Shown here: positions 49,426 through 60,728 of the stretch, one piece after another
Layout: each line of letters opens with the position of its first letter
Numbering within the stretch: position 1 is the stretch's first letter
Source of the DNA: Asterias rubens
Taxonomy: Eukaryota > Echinodermata > Asteroidea > Forcipulatida > Asteriidae
Length of the DNA stretch: 64,000 bases
Direction of reading: 5' to 3'
NCBI RefSeq assembly: GCF_902459465.1
Contig: NC_047062.1
Span: forward strand, 17,491,994 to 17,555,993
The notes under the pieces: generated by a model
Told to the model about the DNA's origin: nothing
Database searches by the model: none
The model's input: the letters and a program-made list of their open reading frames with translations, nothing else
Program-made: the position numbers and the translations under genes

Positions 49426-51053
49426 GTCAACTTGCTTGTGAAGAAACTACCTACTAAATGGAACATCAACTCAATTGAGAAATGTGGAGGACTATGAACA
49501 AATCCGAACATCAGTTTATCAATAGAAAGAAACTCGAAACGTGCATCTCCAAAACACTTGTAGTACAAGTAGTACAGTTTGTAACCAGCAGTCAAATACC
49601 TGGTACAATTTGAGGTTCTACAACAGCAAGCGTGAACGACCAGACAACCATCGATGTTTAACAAGTTAAGAGCAAGTTTTGAAAGCTTGCATGGATGCAA
49701 GCCCATAAGCAGGAATTACTTTGCGGTAGCACAATGTGTAAATTTTTGGTTCTGGGAAAAAAAAAACGGTTGTTGACAACTCTTAAACCAGTTGATATGT
49801 CAACCACGGGTTTCAGAACCAAAAGTACTCGAAAGAGATTTACACACCGTGAACCTCGCTATTGAAGTAAATCATTGTTATTTTCTTTACTTGCATGATA
49901 CAGCGAGGGTTGTCAACTCCATATCTACTTATGTAGTCGTCTGAAACCTGAAGTTGCTTCAGAAAATCTACAATGTTTTTGGTGAACGAGCGGCTCTTCT
50001 CTTCTATAAAAGGTAAAGGGAACAGTTTATAAATCTATCCCAGTTTTCTTCATTCAGAGCAGATGTCCTCTACCACTACACTACTGAGCTTTAAAACATA
50101 GTTCAATCACAATTTTTCTTAAAACATTTTGACCGAGCGGAATCATCACTTTCTGACAATAGTGATACAGTGCAGTTGAATCGTTATGGTGAAACGTTAT
50201 GGAGACGCAACCTGCACCATAGTATTAGTACATGGGAGATTCACCCCAAAAATAGTGAAACCGGCACAAAATCCCCCACTCAAAATATACATTTACAGTC
50301 GTCAAGAAAAAGGCAAACATGGGTCAACTCTTTGATTATGCTATTTTTGCAAACCCCAGAGTATGAATTATGCTTTTATTTAAAACAATATTTATATTTT
50401 GTTCTCATTTAGGCTAAAGACGGATGCCATTGACAGATGAAGTCTCCAAAAGAAGAATGGCTTGCCATCATCAAGATTCAAGGATGTTTTCAACAGGTAA
50501 GTTTAGTTTTAAGAAAACTGTTTATTTGAAATACATCCAGAGATTTTGGACAATTTAAAGATCATCATCATTTAGCGGTCACAACCTAGACACTAAACTT
50601 TAATAAAAATTGTGTAAACAATTCCAAAACAAATTGTTGGAGTTTAGTGAGCAAAAAGGAGTTATTGTTTCAGAGTTTGCACCTTTGAAGGTTTTGAACC
50701 GTCAAATTGAAAGAATACATCCATTCCCATCCTTTAGTTTGAAATAAAAACAATAAAACCAACTGGCGAAAAAAATTCTTCAAAGTTAGAGGTCAATTTT
50801 TTTCTTCAGAAAAGGTCTTAAAAACAAAACAAAAATAAAAATAAAACCTGGAATGTTGCTACATGTTTTGTGTTGATGCGAGTTGAGCTGGAGGAGAACT
50901 TTCTTGCAGAATCATTTCAGACTTTACTATTTCTCCGAACAAGTGATTTGTACATCAAGATTTTTTTTAAATTAATCTTTGAATATCATTTTGTACCACA
51001 GATTGAGACGATATCCTTGGAGATGACATACATTCAATCCTGAGGTTGATCAA

Positions 51054-51540
51054 CACTTTTTGGACTGTGTGCAACCAGCTGAAGACGGATTGTGCCATGC
51101 TAGAAGAATCTAAGCTACAAGCCCAACCATTCAACTGACATAGGAATGTTGAGGTTTATAACCAACTCTCTTTGGACCATGTGCCACAGCTGAAAGACTT
51201 TGTCAAGACTATAGCCTTGCTGACTCTCCACTGCATCACAAGTTCAACTGTTATGGATTTTGGACGCCAACTAACACTTTTTGGACCGTGTGTCACAAGC
51301 TGAAGAACTATGTTTGGCTAAATGACTCTCCCTAATTACAAGTTCAACTATTGGTCTGGAAAGTTCTACTGTTGCAGTGACATTGGGCCGAATTTGTGCT
51401 TTTTGGACCGTGTGCCACCAACTGACGGACTGACAAAACTTGAGCTACATAACTTTTCGCCAGAAGTTCAACCATTCGCGTTACACAGGGATGTTGATGC
51501 AACATTTTGTAACGAACGGTAACACTTTTTTGGACTCGCC
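51054..51540 (+). repeat. Degenerate 105-130 bp tandem repeat in the putative terminal exon
   Basis: The block CTTTTTGGACCGTGTGCCAC followed by AGCTGAAGAC recurs at about 51054, 51169, 51275, 51398 and 51523. AAGTTCAACTATT-type blocks alternate with it (51241, 51339, 51463), and ACAYAGGRATGTTGA occurs at about 51138 and 51484. Copies differ by many substitutions, so it is an old array. Confidence 0.75.
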
Positions 51541-52501
51541 AACTCGCAACTCGCTGAAGACTGGGTCAAGTCTAGCCAGATGATTCTTCACATTTTGAAC
51601 TGAAGCACCCAGACTACGCCTTAATCCATCAAGACACTCAAGGAGTGGACTATCTTAGGGCATCTGAACTTTGCGACTTTGGCTATGGCTGCACCGGTTG
51701 CTATGGGTCAAATGCTTTAATGCATGTTACGAGATGATCAAGCCAAATCCTTAGCCAGTAATTAAGATACTTGCCAGTAATTAGTTTCTTGTTTTAAACT
51801 AAGAAAAATTCTTGAAGCTATCAAACTCCAATACCATCTTGAACAGCGTAGCTCAGTACTATTTTTATAAAATTGGCACGCCTTGCCTCATGCCAAGCAT
51901 TGTTGGTTACATGGAAAATTCAATTAACTAAATTAAAGTACAATACCCTTTGGATTTTGATTGTGTCAGAAGTAGCTTTACAAATCTGAAGTTGGTAACA
52001 GATTTTGTTTAGAGAAGCAAACAACCATATTGGGTTACCTAAAATACCAAATTATGAAGAGTTTTTTTACTTTACAACTTTTGACTTAAAAAGAAAGAAA
52101 ATGTAAACAATTACTAATAATTGCTGGCATTCGGACAAAGTCGCCAAATTGTTCTCAAGCAAGTTTGAAAAGATGGCAAGAAAAGCTCAGGTTTAGTCAT
52201 TTTGATAAATTGATGAAGGTAGTAAATGGGACAATCTGTTGCCAAAATAATGTTATTGTTCACAACTTAATAGTTTGGTGTAATAAACTTCTTTTTGTAA
52301 GAGTAAATCAATCTGAATTGTTGAAGGCCCTTCATATTAACTTGTGACGCAAGCTCTACACATAGTTTGATAAAAATAGTTCAAAGATGTGAATATTTGA
52401 GTGCAAAATAGACGGAAGGCATGTTTTAGCAAAAAGCATGAGTATAGGACTCTGTTGCAATGCGAGCACAAACCATGCCCACTATCACAACACCAGGGAT
52501 A

Positions 52502-52652
52502 GGTTTCACAAAGAGCTAAGATTGATCATGTAAATGTTAATTGCTATTAAGCAAAGTGTGATGTCACATTTTACAATACAATTTACTACGGTAATTATTA
52601 TTTATTGATAACACATCTTAAGATGAATCTTAGTGTTTTGTGAAACCAAGCC
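52502..52652. mobile_element. Family D foldback, copy 4
   Basis: GGTTTCACAAAGAGCTAAGA at the left, TCTTAGTGTTTTGTGAAACC at the right. It lies in the proposed terminal exon of the 44-53 kb transcript. Confidence 0.75.
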
Positions 52653-52956
52653 CAGTCCTTATCACCCTAACACTTAACTAAAACTTAACACTTTAACCTA
52701 ACCCTTGCACTAAAACCATAAAAATTTCACTCTTAACATTTCATTACTAACACCTCACCCTCGGCACTGACCACTATTTAATCTGCGCATTGATTAGAAA
52801 AAAAAAATTAAACGGCCATTTTATAAAACATGCATTTTGTCTATTGGCATGCTCAAAAAACAACTTGAATTTAAATAGATAATTGTAAACAATTTTTAAG
52901 TGAATGTTTACTGTAATGTTTACTGTTTATTTGAAGAAATGTTACTGCATTTTTAA

Positions 52957-52962
52957 AATAAA
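52957..52962 (+). terminator. Polyadenylation signal candidate of the 44-53 kb transcript
   Basis: AATAAA lies in an A/T-rich stretch and is followed by TTTTAACTATTGTCTGTTT, a T/GT-rich downstream element. Confidence 0.35.
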
Positions 52963-53156
52963 ATTTTAACTATTGTCTGTTTACAGTCAAGTCTAGGTTT
53001 CCTTTGAATGTAGCGAACATTCTTAAATGTTGTCAGACATGTGTTCTGCAGGCATGCAACACCTTGTTTCACATAATTCACACTGACTAGATGCAAATGA
53101 TATATTTTAAATGCAGGGCTCTAATTTTGGGTAAAATTACATAGTCTCTGTTAGTT

Positions 53157-53265
53157 TGTCCGAATTGACGACTTCAGCAGTGGCTGTCGTGGGAATGATT
53201 AAAGACGTTCATTCCTAAACAACCAATAACAGCCTTAGCCGAAGTCGCTTGATTCAGACAGTCTT
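53157..53265. mobile_element. Relative of the 17.2 kb MITE
   Basis: TTGTCCGAATTGACGACTTC and CAGTGGCTGT at the left; AACAGCCTTAGCCGAAGTCG and GATTCAGACAG at the right. It shares the CGAATT...TCAGACA ends and the GGCTGT arms. Confidence 0.7.
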
Positions 53266-53545
53266 ACATTGGTGTAAAAGACAAAACAAAATGGCTACCT
53301 AATTATAAAAACATTTCAAGCTATGTCCGTAATTATGGTCAAGGTTTAGATTTGTGATAACAATAAAATGTGTACTACAGAATGTAGTTTTGACTTGTAA
53401 AAAGTTGTAACGTTTATTAACCTTATTTTTAGCTAGGGAACCATTTTACTTAACAATATTCTACTTAGCAAAATTAAATAGAAAATTGGATAGTCAAAGA
53501 TGGTAGATGTAACTTGGTATTAAGCTGGTAACCTTATTCTAATAA

Positions 53546-53859
53546 GTAACACCCGTTTCAGACAGGTGCTCAAGAGTTGCGCTAAACCAAATTCGGACTT
53601 AAGTACATGAAAAGGGAGACGTGCCAAAAAGTTAGGAGCGGCTGGCACACTAGAAGTCGAAAGATCGACCGTTGCAGTCATTCGGAACAACTCTGGAACG
53701 CCTTGGTATCAGACGTCAATCTTTTCATGAGCCAAGCCAATGTTAATGTTGTGTTAAGTTCGCTTGTCTGAAACCAAAATGTATTTGGGTCGACCAAGAG
53801 TGGCTCCTAATCTAGTTGGTTTGGTGCGACTCTTGTGCGCCTGTCTGAAATGGGTGTAG
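53546..53859. mobile_element. Non-autonomous DNA transposon with terminal inverted repeats of about 40 bp
   Basis: The left end ACACCCGTTTCAGACAGG, continuing CAAGAGTTGCGCTAAACCAA, is matched in reverse by TTGGTTTGGTGCGACTCTTG and CCTGTCTGAAATGGGTGT. An inner TTGTCTGAAACC copy suggests subterminal repeats. There is no coding capacity (about 315 bp). Confidence 0.85.
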
Positions 53860-54401
53860 TATTTTGTTTGTGCTATGAGCAAGTTCAAGTGTGCACGTTT
53901 AGTTGAATACTGCACAACATACAGGCGCAGTGACGCACTCACTTAAAAGACTTGTTTGGAAGCCGTCAACTATCGGTACCATGGTTTTCAACACTCCGTT
54001 GCCCTCCACGTTTTCGCTATAGTGTCAGTGGTTCTGCTGCACTTTACACATGTAAGCATTGACAAGCTATCACCGATGACCAGTGGTCGACCATCCTGGG
54101 TTTGAGTCGAAATAGTCATTGTTTATTCAACCATGGTGCACACTCGAACTTGCTCCTTGTTGAAGCGGCCTATAATAGCCTAAATTGTGCAACTTGTGTA
54201 TCAAATACATGTTATTTTGTTTTAAAAATATTAAAATAAAGCTGACTTAAATTACATGCAAAAAGAATGAGGAACACATAGCTACCTTTGTGAAGTGCGC
54301 TTTGTACACTTAAAAAGTGATTAGACCAAAACGTACTTAGTTTAGTGAACCTCAATTTGGTTTCACTGGGCTCAATAGGACTAATTTGCCCTTAGCCAGG
54401 G

Positions 54402-54605
54402 CTCAATTTCATGGCTCTGAAATTCAGCACTTGCAGAAGCAGGGAACTCTGTGCTAGCGTCAAGCATACTTCATGGGTTAGTGGTGTGCAAACTCCATGT
54501 TACTAGGCATTCTACGCTTACATAGCTATCACATAAATTCAGTGCTTGCACATGAGCAGAGAACGGTGACCAAAGTGCGGTAAGCAGAGCCATGAAATTG
54601 GGCCC
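54402..54605. mobile_element. Family C element
   Basis: GGGCTCAATTTCATGGCTCT at the left, GCAGAGCCATGAAATTGGGC at the right. Confidence 0.8.
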
Positions 54606-55516
54606 AGTAGCCCATTCTTTGTTATTTAGAATATTAATAAGATATCATACTGATAGTGATAATCTTCAGAAGAAGTGTTTTTGTTTGTTTTTGCTTGAAG
54701 ACCAACTTTGACGATTGGCAAATATGCAAAACAATAAAATATGTTTCAATAAAAAAAACCTACTGAAAATGAAGTTCCTATTTAGTGGCTGATTAGACTA
54801 GAGGGAAAAAAATGTTGTAGATCACCCTCCCCCCTCAACAAAACAGTTGCTAATTATTTGTAAGTTTCCCTGTCAACAAATAGGTTGCCAATTCACAGAA
54901 CACAATGTTGTTGTTTTTGCACACAATTAAAAGGTCCTCAGTCATGTTCTTTTGAGTTATATTTAAACAAGATAATTCAACAACAACAGTTCACTTGAAA
55001 GACATTCAAATTTGCAGCAGCTTTTTCGCAGCAGGCAGTAGTGTTCATGTTCGTTTTGGGGGCAAGCATTTGCAGCAATCTTTTTGATCTATAATAGACT
55101 TGATCTCTCTTTAAATTTTAAAATAGCTAAAAAATGGTTGATGATCTTTGACAAAGTTTGCTGTACAATTCACACAAATCTGTGAATAAATTACAGCGAT
55201 CTAACAATAGCCAAAAATCTGTAAATGCGCCTACTTTGCCATATTGCATGCTGATTTTGCACTGGTTAAATTCATGAGTTGTTTTTTGGTGTGTGTTTTT
55301 TTTTCACTGAAAATGGCTAGTAAAATCTATAGCGATTTGTTTATCAAAAAACATTAGTTTACAAAACTGGTATTAATTGATAACCTTGTGATAAAGTTTC
55401 AAACTAGGAAGGGAGTGGTTGCACTTAAAGCCTAAAAAATAAAAACTGCATGAATTTCGTATCAGATGTAGTTGTTGCTACGAAAGCTCATGCATTTTTT
55501 ATGTAATAAGTTAGTC

Positions 55517-55808
55517 TTTACAGACACTGGACACTATCGGTAATTGTCACAGACCAGTCTTCTCAATTGGTGTATCTCAACTCGCGCATAAAATAACAAA
55601 CTTGTGCAAATTTGAGAACAATTGAACCTAATTCTGAGGTCTCGAAATCAAGTTTGTGGAAAATGACTTCTTTCTCGAAACTACGCTACTTCAGAGGGAA
55701 CTTTCTCACAATGTTTTATGGTATCAACAGCTCCCCATTACTCTTTACAAAGTAACATTTTATGCTAATCATTATTTTGAGTAATAACCACTAGTGTCCA
55801 CTGCCTTA
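55517..55808 (+). mobile_element. Family A MITE, copy 4 (internally deleted)
   Basis: ACACTGGACACTATCGGTAA to TAGTGTCCACTGCCTTA; about 80 bp of the usual interior (the GATAATAATGAAAG...GAGACCTCA part) is absent. Confidence 0.85.
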
Positions 55809-56020
55809 TAAGTGCTAACACTACCTTTCTTTTTTTATCTACCGGACTTACAGCTACTTTTTAGTAAAACTGACAGACTGTAACATTTTTAGCTAATCTT
55901 TTACAGTAGGTTCGCGTTGAAGCTGTGGTCATTTGAGACAGGGCAAGTTATTGCCCAGATTCGTGTGAACTCAAGATGATCTGCCATCTAGGTCTGTTAT
56001 AAGTCAAGTGATGTCCTTTT

Positions 56021-56515
56021 CTAGTTCTCAGAAGGAGTCGGTGAGGAACTTGCAACTGACATCTCGGAGAAGTACAGACTGAATCCTGGCTGGGTTCGGG
56101 GAAGATCTGGGAGCCTCAAGGGCTGGCAACGACATGAACATGACCCCCTGGAACTTGTGTCCTGCGACATTTTACGGCAGGGACATGAAGCTTGGTGGCC
56201 GCTCAGTAAACTTTGCCGGGAGTTTTCTCTCTGGTAGGTCCTCTTTCTCCTGTCGACAGGTGCTCCATACAAGAATAATGACGTTCCTGCGTGGTTTCGG
56301 GGGTCGGGTTCATCGGGGAACATCGTACCGGTAGATTGGCGGACAGAGTGGAGCATCCAGCGAAGCATTCGCTGTCGGTTCTCGGTGCGCAGGACCTGGA
56401 GTCTGCGTTGTGCCTCAAGAATGTTTAGTTTTTCTCTGAGTCGTGCGGACTCTGACTCATTTATACGGATTGCTTTCTGTACTCGATTAGAATACACATT
56501 AGGTTTCTCAATCAT
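56021..56515 (-). CDS. Hypothetical protein, 164 codons, N-terminal charged helix
   Basis: I do not recognise this protein. The frame is intact from an ATG with an in-frame TGA two codons upstream to a TGA. It is clearly GC-richer than the flanks, which argues for coding in this AT-rich DNA. Residues about 10-55 (RVQKAIRINESESARLREKL, then NILEAQRRLQVLRTENRQ) are charged with Leu/Ile spacing, a likely coiled coil or long helix. The middle is basic (RRKRTYQRENSRQ). Residues 112-133 are Cys/Ser-rich with paired cysteines (SCPC, SCSC). The C-terminus is Ser/Pro-rich (SSSPTPSEN). It has no signal peptide or membrane segment. It looks intronless, so it could be a lineage-specific gene, a retrocopy, or the last exon of a larger gene. 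A family A MITE lies about 210 bp beyond its 3' end and another about 415 bp upstream. Confidence 0.5.
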   Translation of the reverse strand: MIEKPNVYSNRVQKAIRINESESARLREKLNILEAQRRLQVLRTENRQRMLRWMLHSVRQSTGTMFPDEPDPRNHAGTSLFLYGAPVDRRKRTYQRENSRQSLLSGHQASCPCRKMSQDTSSRGSCSCRCQPLRLPDLPRTQPGFSLYFSEMSVASSSPTPSEN

Positions 56516-56930
56516 GTTTCATGGGTAACACAGATTCCACAAAATGCGATAATAAGTTACTGATTATTCAACTGATGTAAATACTTGATGTTTCGACTGG
56601 CAGGTTCAGATGCAGTAGGCCTACAAACAACTGTTTTTTACCCCCAAAATAGGCTCAAACTTGTGTTGGGCTGACAAAAATTGTTCAATGTAGTCAAAAC
56701 TTTGAAAGCTACATTGTGGTCTAAACAACGATGAAACACTGCTCTATAACATATGAGTTGATAACCACTGCGAACAAAACTTTCAAATAATTTGGTTACT
56801 ATAGGGCAAGAGTTGCTTGTCGACCAGCAAAGATATCTGTTGCAGGCAACCCAGGAAAGCATTGAACCAAAGCTTAATGTGCTCTTATTTCTTAGCCATC
56901 GATACCCCTCTTGTACCGTTTAAAGATTCT

Positions 56931-57300
56931 TTAAAGGCAGTGGACACTATTGGTAATTACTCAAAATAATTATTAGCATTAAACCTCACTTGGTAAAGAG
57001 TAATGGGGAGAGGTTGATGGTAAAACACATTGTGAGAAACGGCTCCCTCTGAAGTGGAGTAGTTTTCGAGATAGAAGTAATTTTCCACAAATTTGATTTC
57101 GAGACCTCAAGTTGAGAACTTGATGTCTCGAAATCAACCATCTAAACGCACACGACTTCGTGTGACTAGGGTGTTTTCTTCTTTCATTATTATCTCGCAA
57201 CTTTGAATACCGATTGAGCTCAAATTTTCACAGGTTAGTTATTTTATGCATATGTTGAGATACACCAACTGTGAAGGCAATTACTGTCCACTGCCTTTAA
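56931..57300 (-). mobile_element. Family A MITE, copy 5 (reverse orientation)
   Basis: TTAAAGGCAGTGGACACTAT at the left, CTGTCCACTGCCTTTAA at the right. The interior is the complement of the other copies. It lies upstream of the minus-strand ORF at 56.0-56.5 kb. Confidence 0.9.
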
Positions 57301-58247
57301 ATCAATAAACCATTGTTAATATAATTTTTGAGTGTTTTCCCCTCAAAAGCAGTGTCGATACCTGCAGAATGTTTCTCAAAGGATTCAATTATTCTTGGTG
57401 ACTCGCCTCAAAGAGACCTTTATCAAAATTATGGTAAAAACCCCACTGAAAATAACTTGTAGGAAAATGGTGAACTCTGGGTTAGTATTCGGTCTTTCTC
57501 TGTACACCTTTGGATTGTTGTTTGCTAGTTTTGTCATCAAATTACACTTGATATGTTTTTTTTGCAATAAGCCAAGCTAACGCACATAACTGTTTCATTT
57601 TAACTGAAATGTCTAGTCTGGTACTACTCTTTAACCTTTGACACAGAGCAGCTTTGAACACAATTTTCTTAAAAGTGACACTGTTTGTACAAAAACATCT
57701 CCTGTAGTTGTTGGTGCTCAGTACGTCATCTTTAAAGAAAATGCTAAGCGATAACAATGGACACTCTATTTTCCAGAAAATTATCGCAAGGTAAATGCAT
57801 CTTTAAACGACACTAGTAATGGCTGCTCATTCAAGAGGAAAATTAGTTGATTGGTGACATTCTATACCGTCCAACATGACTAAGGTGTTCAGTGCAATTG
57901 GCTGATGTTTCGTGAACTTTTGATCTCGGGTGATATGCTGTAAAAATTATGAAACTTAGTTTCTCAAAGCTCACATGTTTTTGCAAGCCAGCTCGGTTAT
58001 ACATGAGATTACAACACTACCCCTTTTTAATTAAAATAAACTTAAAACTGGGGCTGAAATTTCAAACCTGTCTGAACTAGAGTCTGAATTGGGTACTGAT
58101 ACTATAGCTGTAGAAATTAACTAAAGTGTCACCCCCCCCCCCCTCATAAAAAAAAACAGAAAACAAAACCTGCACACCAACAAAAACGTAAGACCCAACC
58201 ACACACAACGGAGATGAAAGTTTTGTAAAATGCAGGTCTGAACATTA

Positions 58248-58442
58248 AAGCCCGGTTCATACTTCCTGCGAATGCGAATGCGAAGCGACTGTTGACATCA
58301 CAAAATTCACAACAAATTTCGCAGCAGTTCAGCTCTGTGCAACTCACTTGCAAATATTGCTGCAAAAGGATAATTGTGACGACAAATTCACATCAAATTA
58401 GCTATGAATTCGCATTTGCAGGGAAGTATGAACCCGGGCTAA
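58248..58442. mobile_element. Family E MITE copy, near full length
   Basis: AAGCCCGGTTCATACTTCCT continuing GCGAATGCGAATGCG on the left, complement GCAGGGAAGTATGAACCCGG on the right. This is the best reference copy in the window. Confidence 0.85.
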
Positions 58443-58658
58443 TTAACACAGGGAATGTTACATGTTCAAACTAACCATCTATGTATGGCTGATCACTAGT
58501 TTGGGATCAACAGGTAAATTTAAATAAGGAGTTTTCTAGGCTTATTTTGTTTGTTTACAGTCCCTGTCTGTTGTTGTTTTGCTTGAGGAGTGTAACACCC
58601 CTATGAAAGCTACCAGCTGCACATAAATTATTTCTTTAAGATGACAACTAAGACGCTG

Positions 58659-58855
58659 GGCCCAATTTCAAAGAACTGCTTTTAAAGCAGAAAAATACAG
58701 CTTAACATTTTTCTGCTATGCAAATCTAACCAGGATACCCATTTCCTTTAACATGTGAAATGGTATCTCAGCTGGTAACCTAATTCTGGTAAGCAGATTT
58801 TGGTGTGTTTAGCAACTTTTGATAAGCAAAAGCAGCTCTATGATATTGGGCCCAT
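58659..58855. mobile_element. Family C element
   Basis: GGGCCCAATTTCAAAGAACT at the left, AGCAGCTCTATGATATTGGG at the right. Confidence 0.8.
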
Positions 58856-59365
58856 AGCTTTGAAATCCTTCACAGAACACCAATGTACATCAATTGGTTT
58901 CAATCTACACAAATATATACAATGCAGGATTACTCATGTTTTATTTTCAAACATTTGAGGAAGACAGATAAACAAAAACATTATTTAAACTTCAAAGCTT
59001 TGTATCAACATAATTTTGAAAAAAGGTTGCATTTTACAAATTAAAACGCCATTAAATTGCCAAAAAATAAAAAAGGGTAAACATAAATCAGGAATGTATG
59101 AAAACTAAACTGAAACATGCTTTGGGAATTAACTTAAATATTATCAATATTTTAATGTATAGTTACAAAAGAATCATTTGCCATTTTCAAATAATTGTTA
59201 ATAAATTCATTGGTATAATGCAAGTTCCAAACATTTACTTGAAATTAGTTTAAGACAAAATTAGAAACGGAACCAACCTTAAGTAAAAAACTCAGATTTA
59301 TAGGGTTAGGTGTACTTGGCTACATGTACTCCCATTTTGGACCGTTTTTTTTTAGTATTACCGTA

Positions 59366-59548
59366 TGGGCCTAATTTCATAAAAACTTGCTAAGCACAGA
59401 CAAATATTGGTTAACAGAAACTGGTTACCAGCCAAAAACTCCATAAAGTTTGCATTGTTACAATTGGTGCCCCACTAATTGTTTGCTTAACAAAGAAATT
59501 TGCTAAGCAGTATTTTCTGCTTAACAGCCTTATGAAATTGGGCACCTG
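59366..59548. mobile_element. Family C element
   Basis: GGGCCTAATTTCATAAAAAC at the left, TTAACAGCCTTATGAAATTG at the right; the interior has TTGGTGCCCCACTAATTGTT. Confidence 0.8.
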
Positions 59549-60160
59549 AAGGAACCTATAATACTTTTATTTACGTGTATAAAAAGCTCCTCCCAAAACA
59601 GGTGATAAGAACATTTAGCTCGAAATTTATTATTGGGTAGAATTCAAACTTAATTTTGTGTACAATTTTAGTCATGCTTTTTTTTTTTCAAAGGAGAGAA
59701 TCACTACTGCTTAATTAAAATTAAAATTAAAATTAATACACTTAATTTAAGGTTTCATTTTTGGTTTGACTGATACATGTACCAAGTACACAAATTTACA
59801 ATATTCAAACTGAAGTGATTGTCTGAAAATAACAGTCGCTCACGATGTAAACATTACTTTAAAGGTAGGGTCATAGATTGGTTTTCGTCAACATTATGCT
59901 GATTTATAGGCATAATTATTAAGAAAGATACTAAACAAGTCATGAGTGAAAGCGTCGCCTGAATACAGAGTCTACTTTCAGAGAAAACAGGAAAAACTGT
60001 CACAAGACAGTATTTTCACAAGTGTCTATCATACTCAGCGAGGTGACAGCGGATACCAGCTGCATCTCTGGTTACAGCAATCACTAATGGCCACCAACAC
60101 AATTTTAATGTTTTGGGGTGACAAATCATCCATCCATATTACTTTGAAGAGAATCCTTTC

Positions 60161-60549
60161 TTAAAGACACTGGACATGATTGGTAATTGTCAAAGACCAG
60201 TCTTCTCACTTGGTGTATCTCAACATATGCATGAAATAACACCTGTGAAAATTTGAGCTCAAATGGTCGGCAAAGTTGCGAGATAATGGTGAGAAAAAAA
60301 ACCCACTCTTGTCACACGAGGTTGTGTGCTTTTTAAAGATGCTCGATTTCGAGACCTCAAAATTTAATTTTGAGGGCTCAAAATCAAATTGGTGGAAAAT
60401 TACTTCTTTCTCGAAAACTACGTTACTTCAGAGGGAGCCGTTTCTCACAATGTTTTATACTATCAACCTCTCCCCATTACTCGTCACCAAGTAAGGTTTT
60501 ATGCTAATAACTATTTTGAGTAATTACCAATAGTGTCCACTGCCTTTAA
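60161..60549 (+). mobile_element. Family A MITE, copy 6
   Basis: TTAAAGACACTGGACATGAT to TAGTGTCCACTGCCTTTAAA. It is separated from copy 7 by only about 180 bp. Confidence 0.9.
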
Positions 60550-60728
60550 AATAGTTTATACAATTCAAAGCTGCAGTGTTTCTAACAATGTAAGTTGTTA
60601 CTATCATCATTGTTTTGAGTATTTACCAATCTATGACCCTGTCTTGAAAAGTTATTTAACAATCTGGAATCAATTTATAAATTCACACACAACAAATTAG
60701 AAACCCACACTTTCTTCACATAAAGTGC

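Larger units (their letters stand above)
43960..52980 (+). ncRNA. Candidate multi-exon long non-coding RNA
   Basis: A series of exon-like blocks with good splice signals runs rightward: a first exon ending at 44025 (GCG|GTAAGTG), 45312-45406, 46499-46604, 48664-48753, a small block from 49231 with two GTAAGTG donors (ends 49249 or 49259), 50413-50496 (CAG|GTAAGTTT), and a terminal exon from 51002 to a poly(A) signal at 52957-52962 (an earlier one is at 52282). No frame stays open through the chain. The longest frame I found across a junction is 33 codons (50437-50496 joined to 51002-51043). The exon calls rest on splice motifs only; each block could be spurious, and the 5' end is unknown. LINE remnants lie in the would-be introns. 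Confidence 0.35.
52981..56020. other. Intergenic, repeats only
   Basis: Apart from the listed repeats (53157-53265, 53546-53859, 54402-54605, 55517-55808) I see AT-rich sequence without convincing frames. The 3' UTR of the minus-strand ORF at 56.0-56.5 kb would lie at its right edge. Confidence 0.5.

Noticed and set aside
49416-49706. 96-codon minus-strand frame
   Set aside because: It is antisense to the proposed non-coding transcript, without a domain or conserved motif; chance frame next to a SINE fragment.
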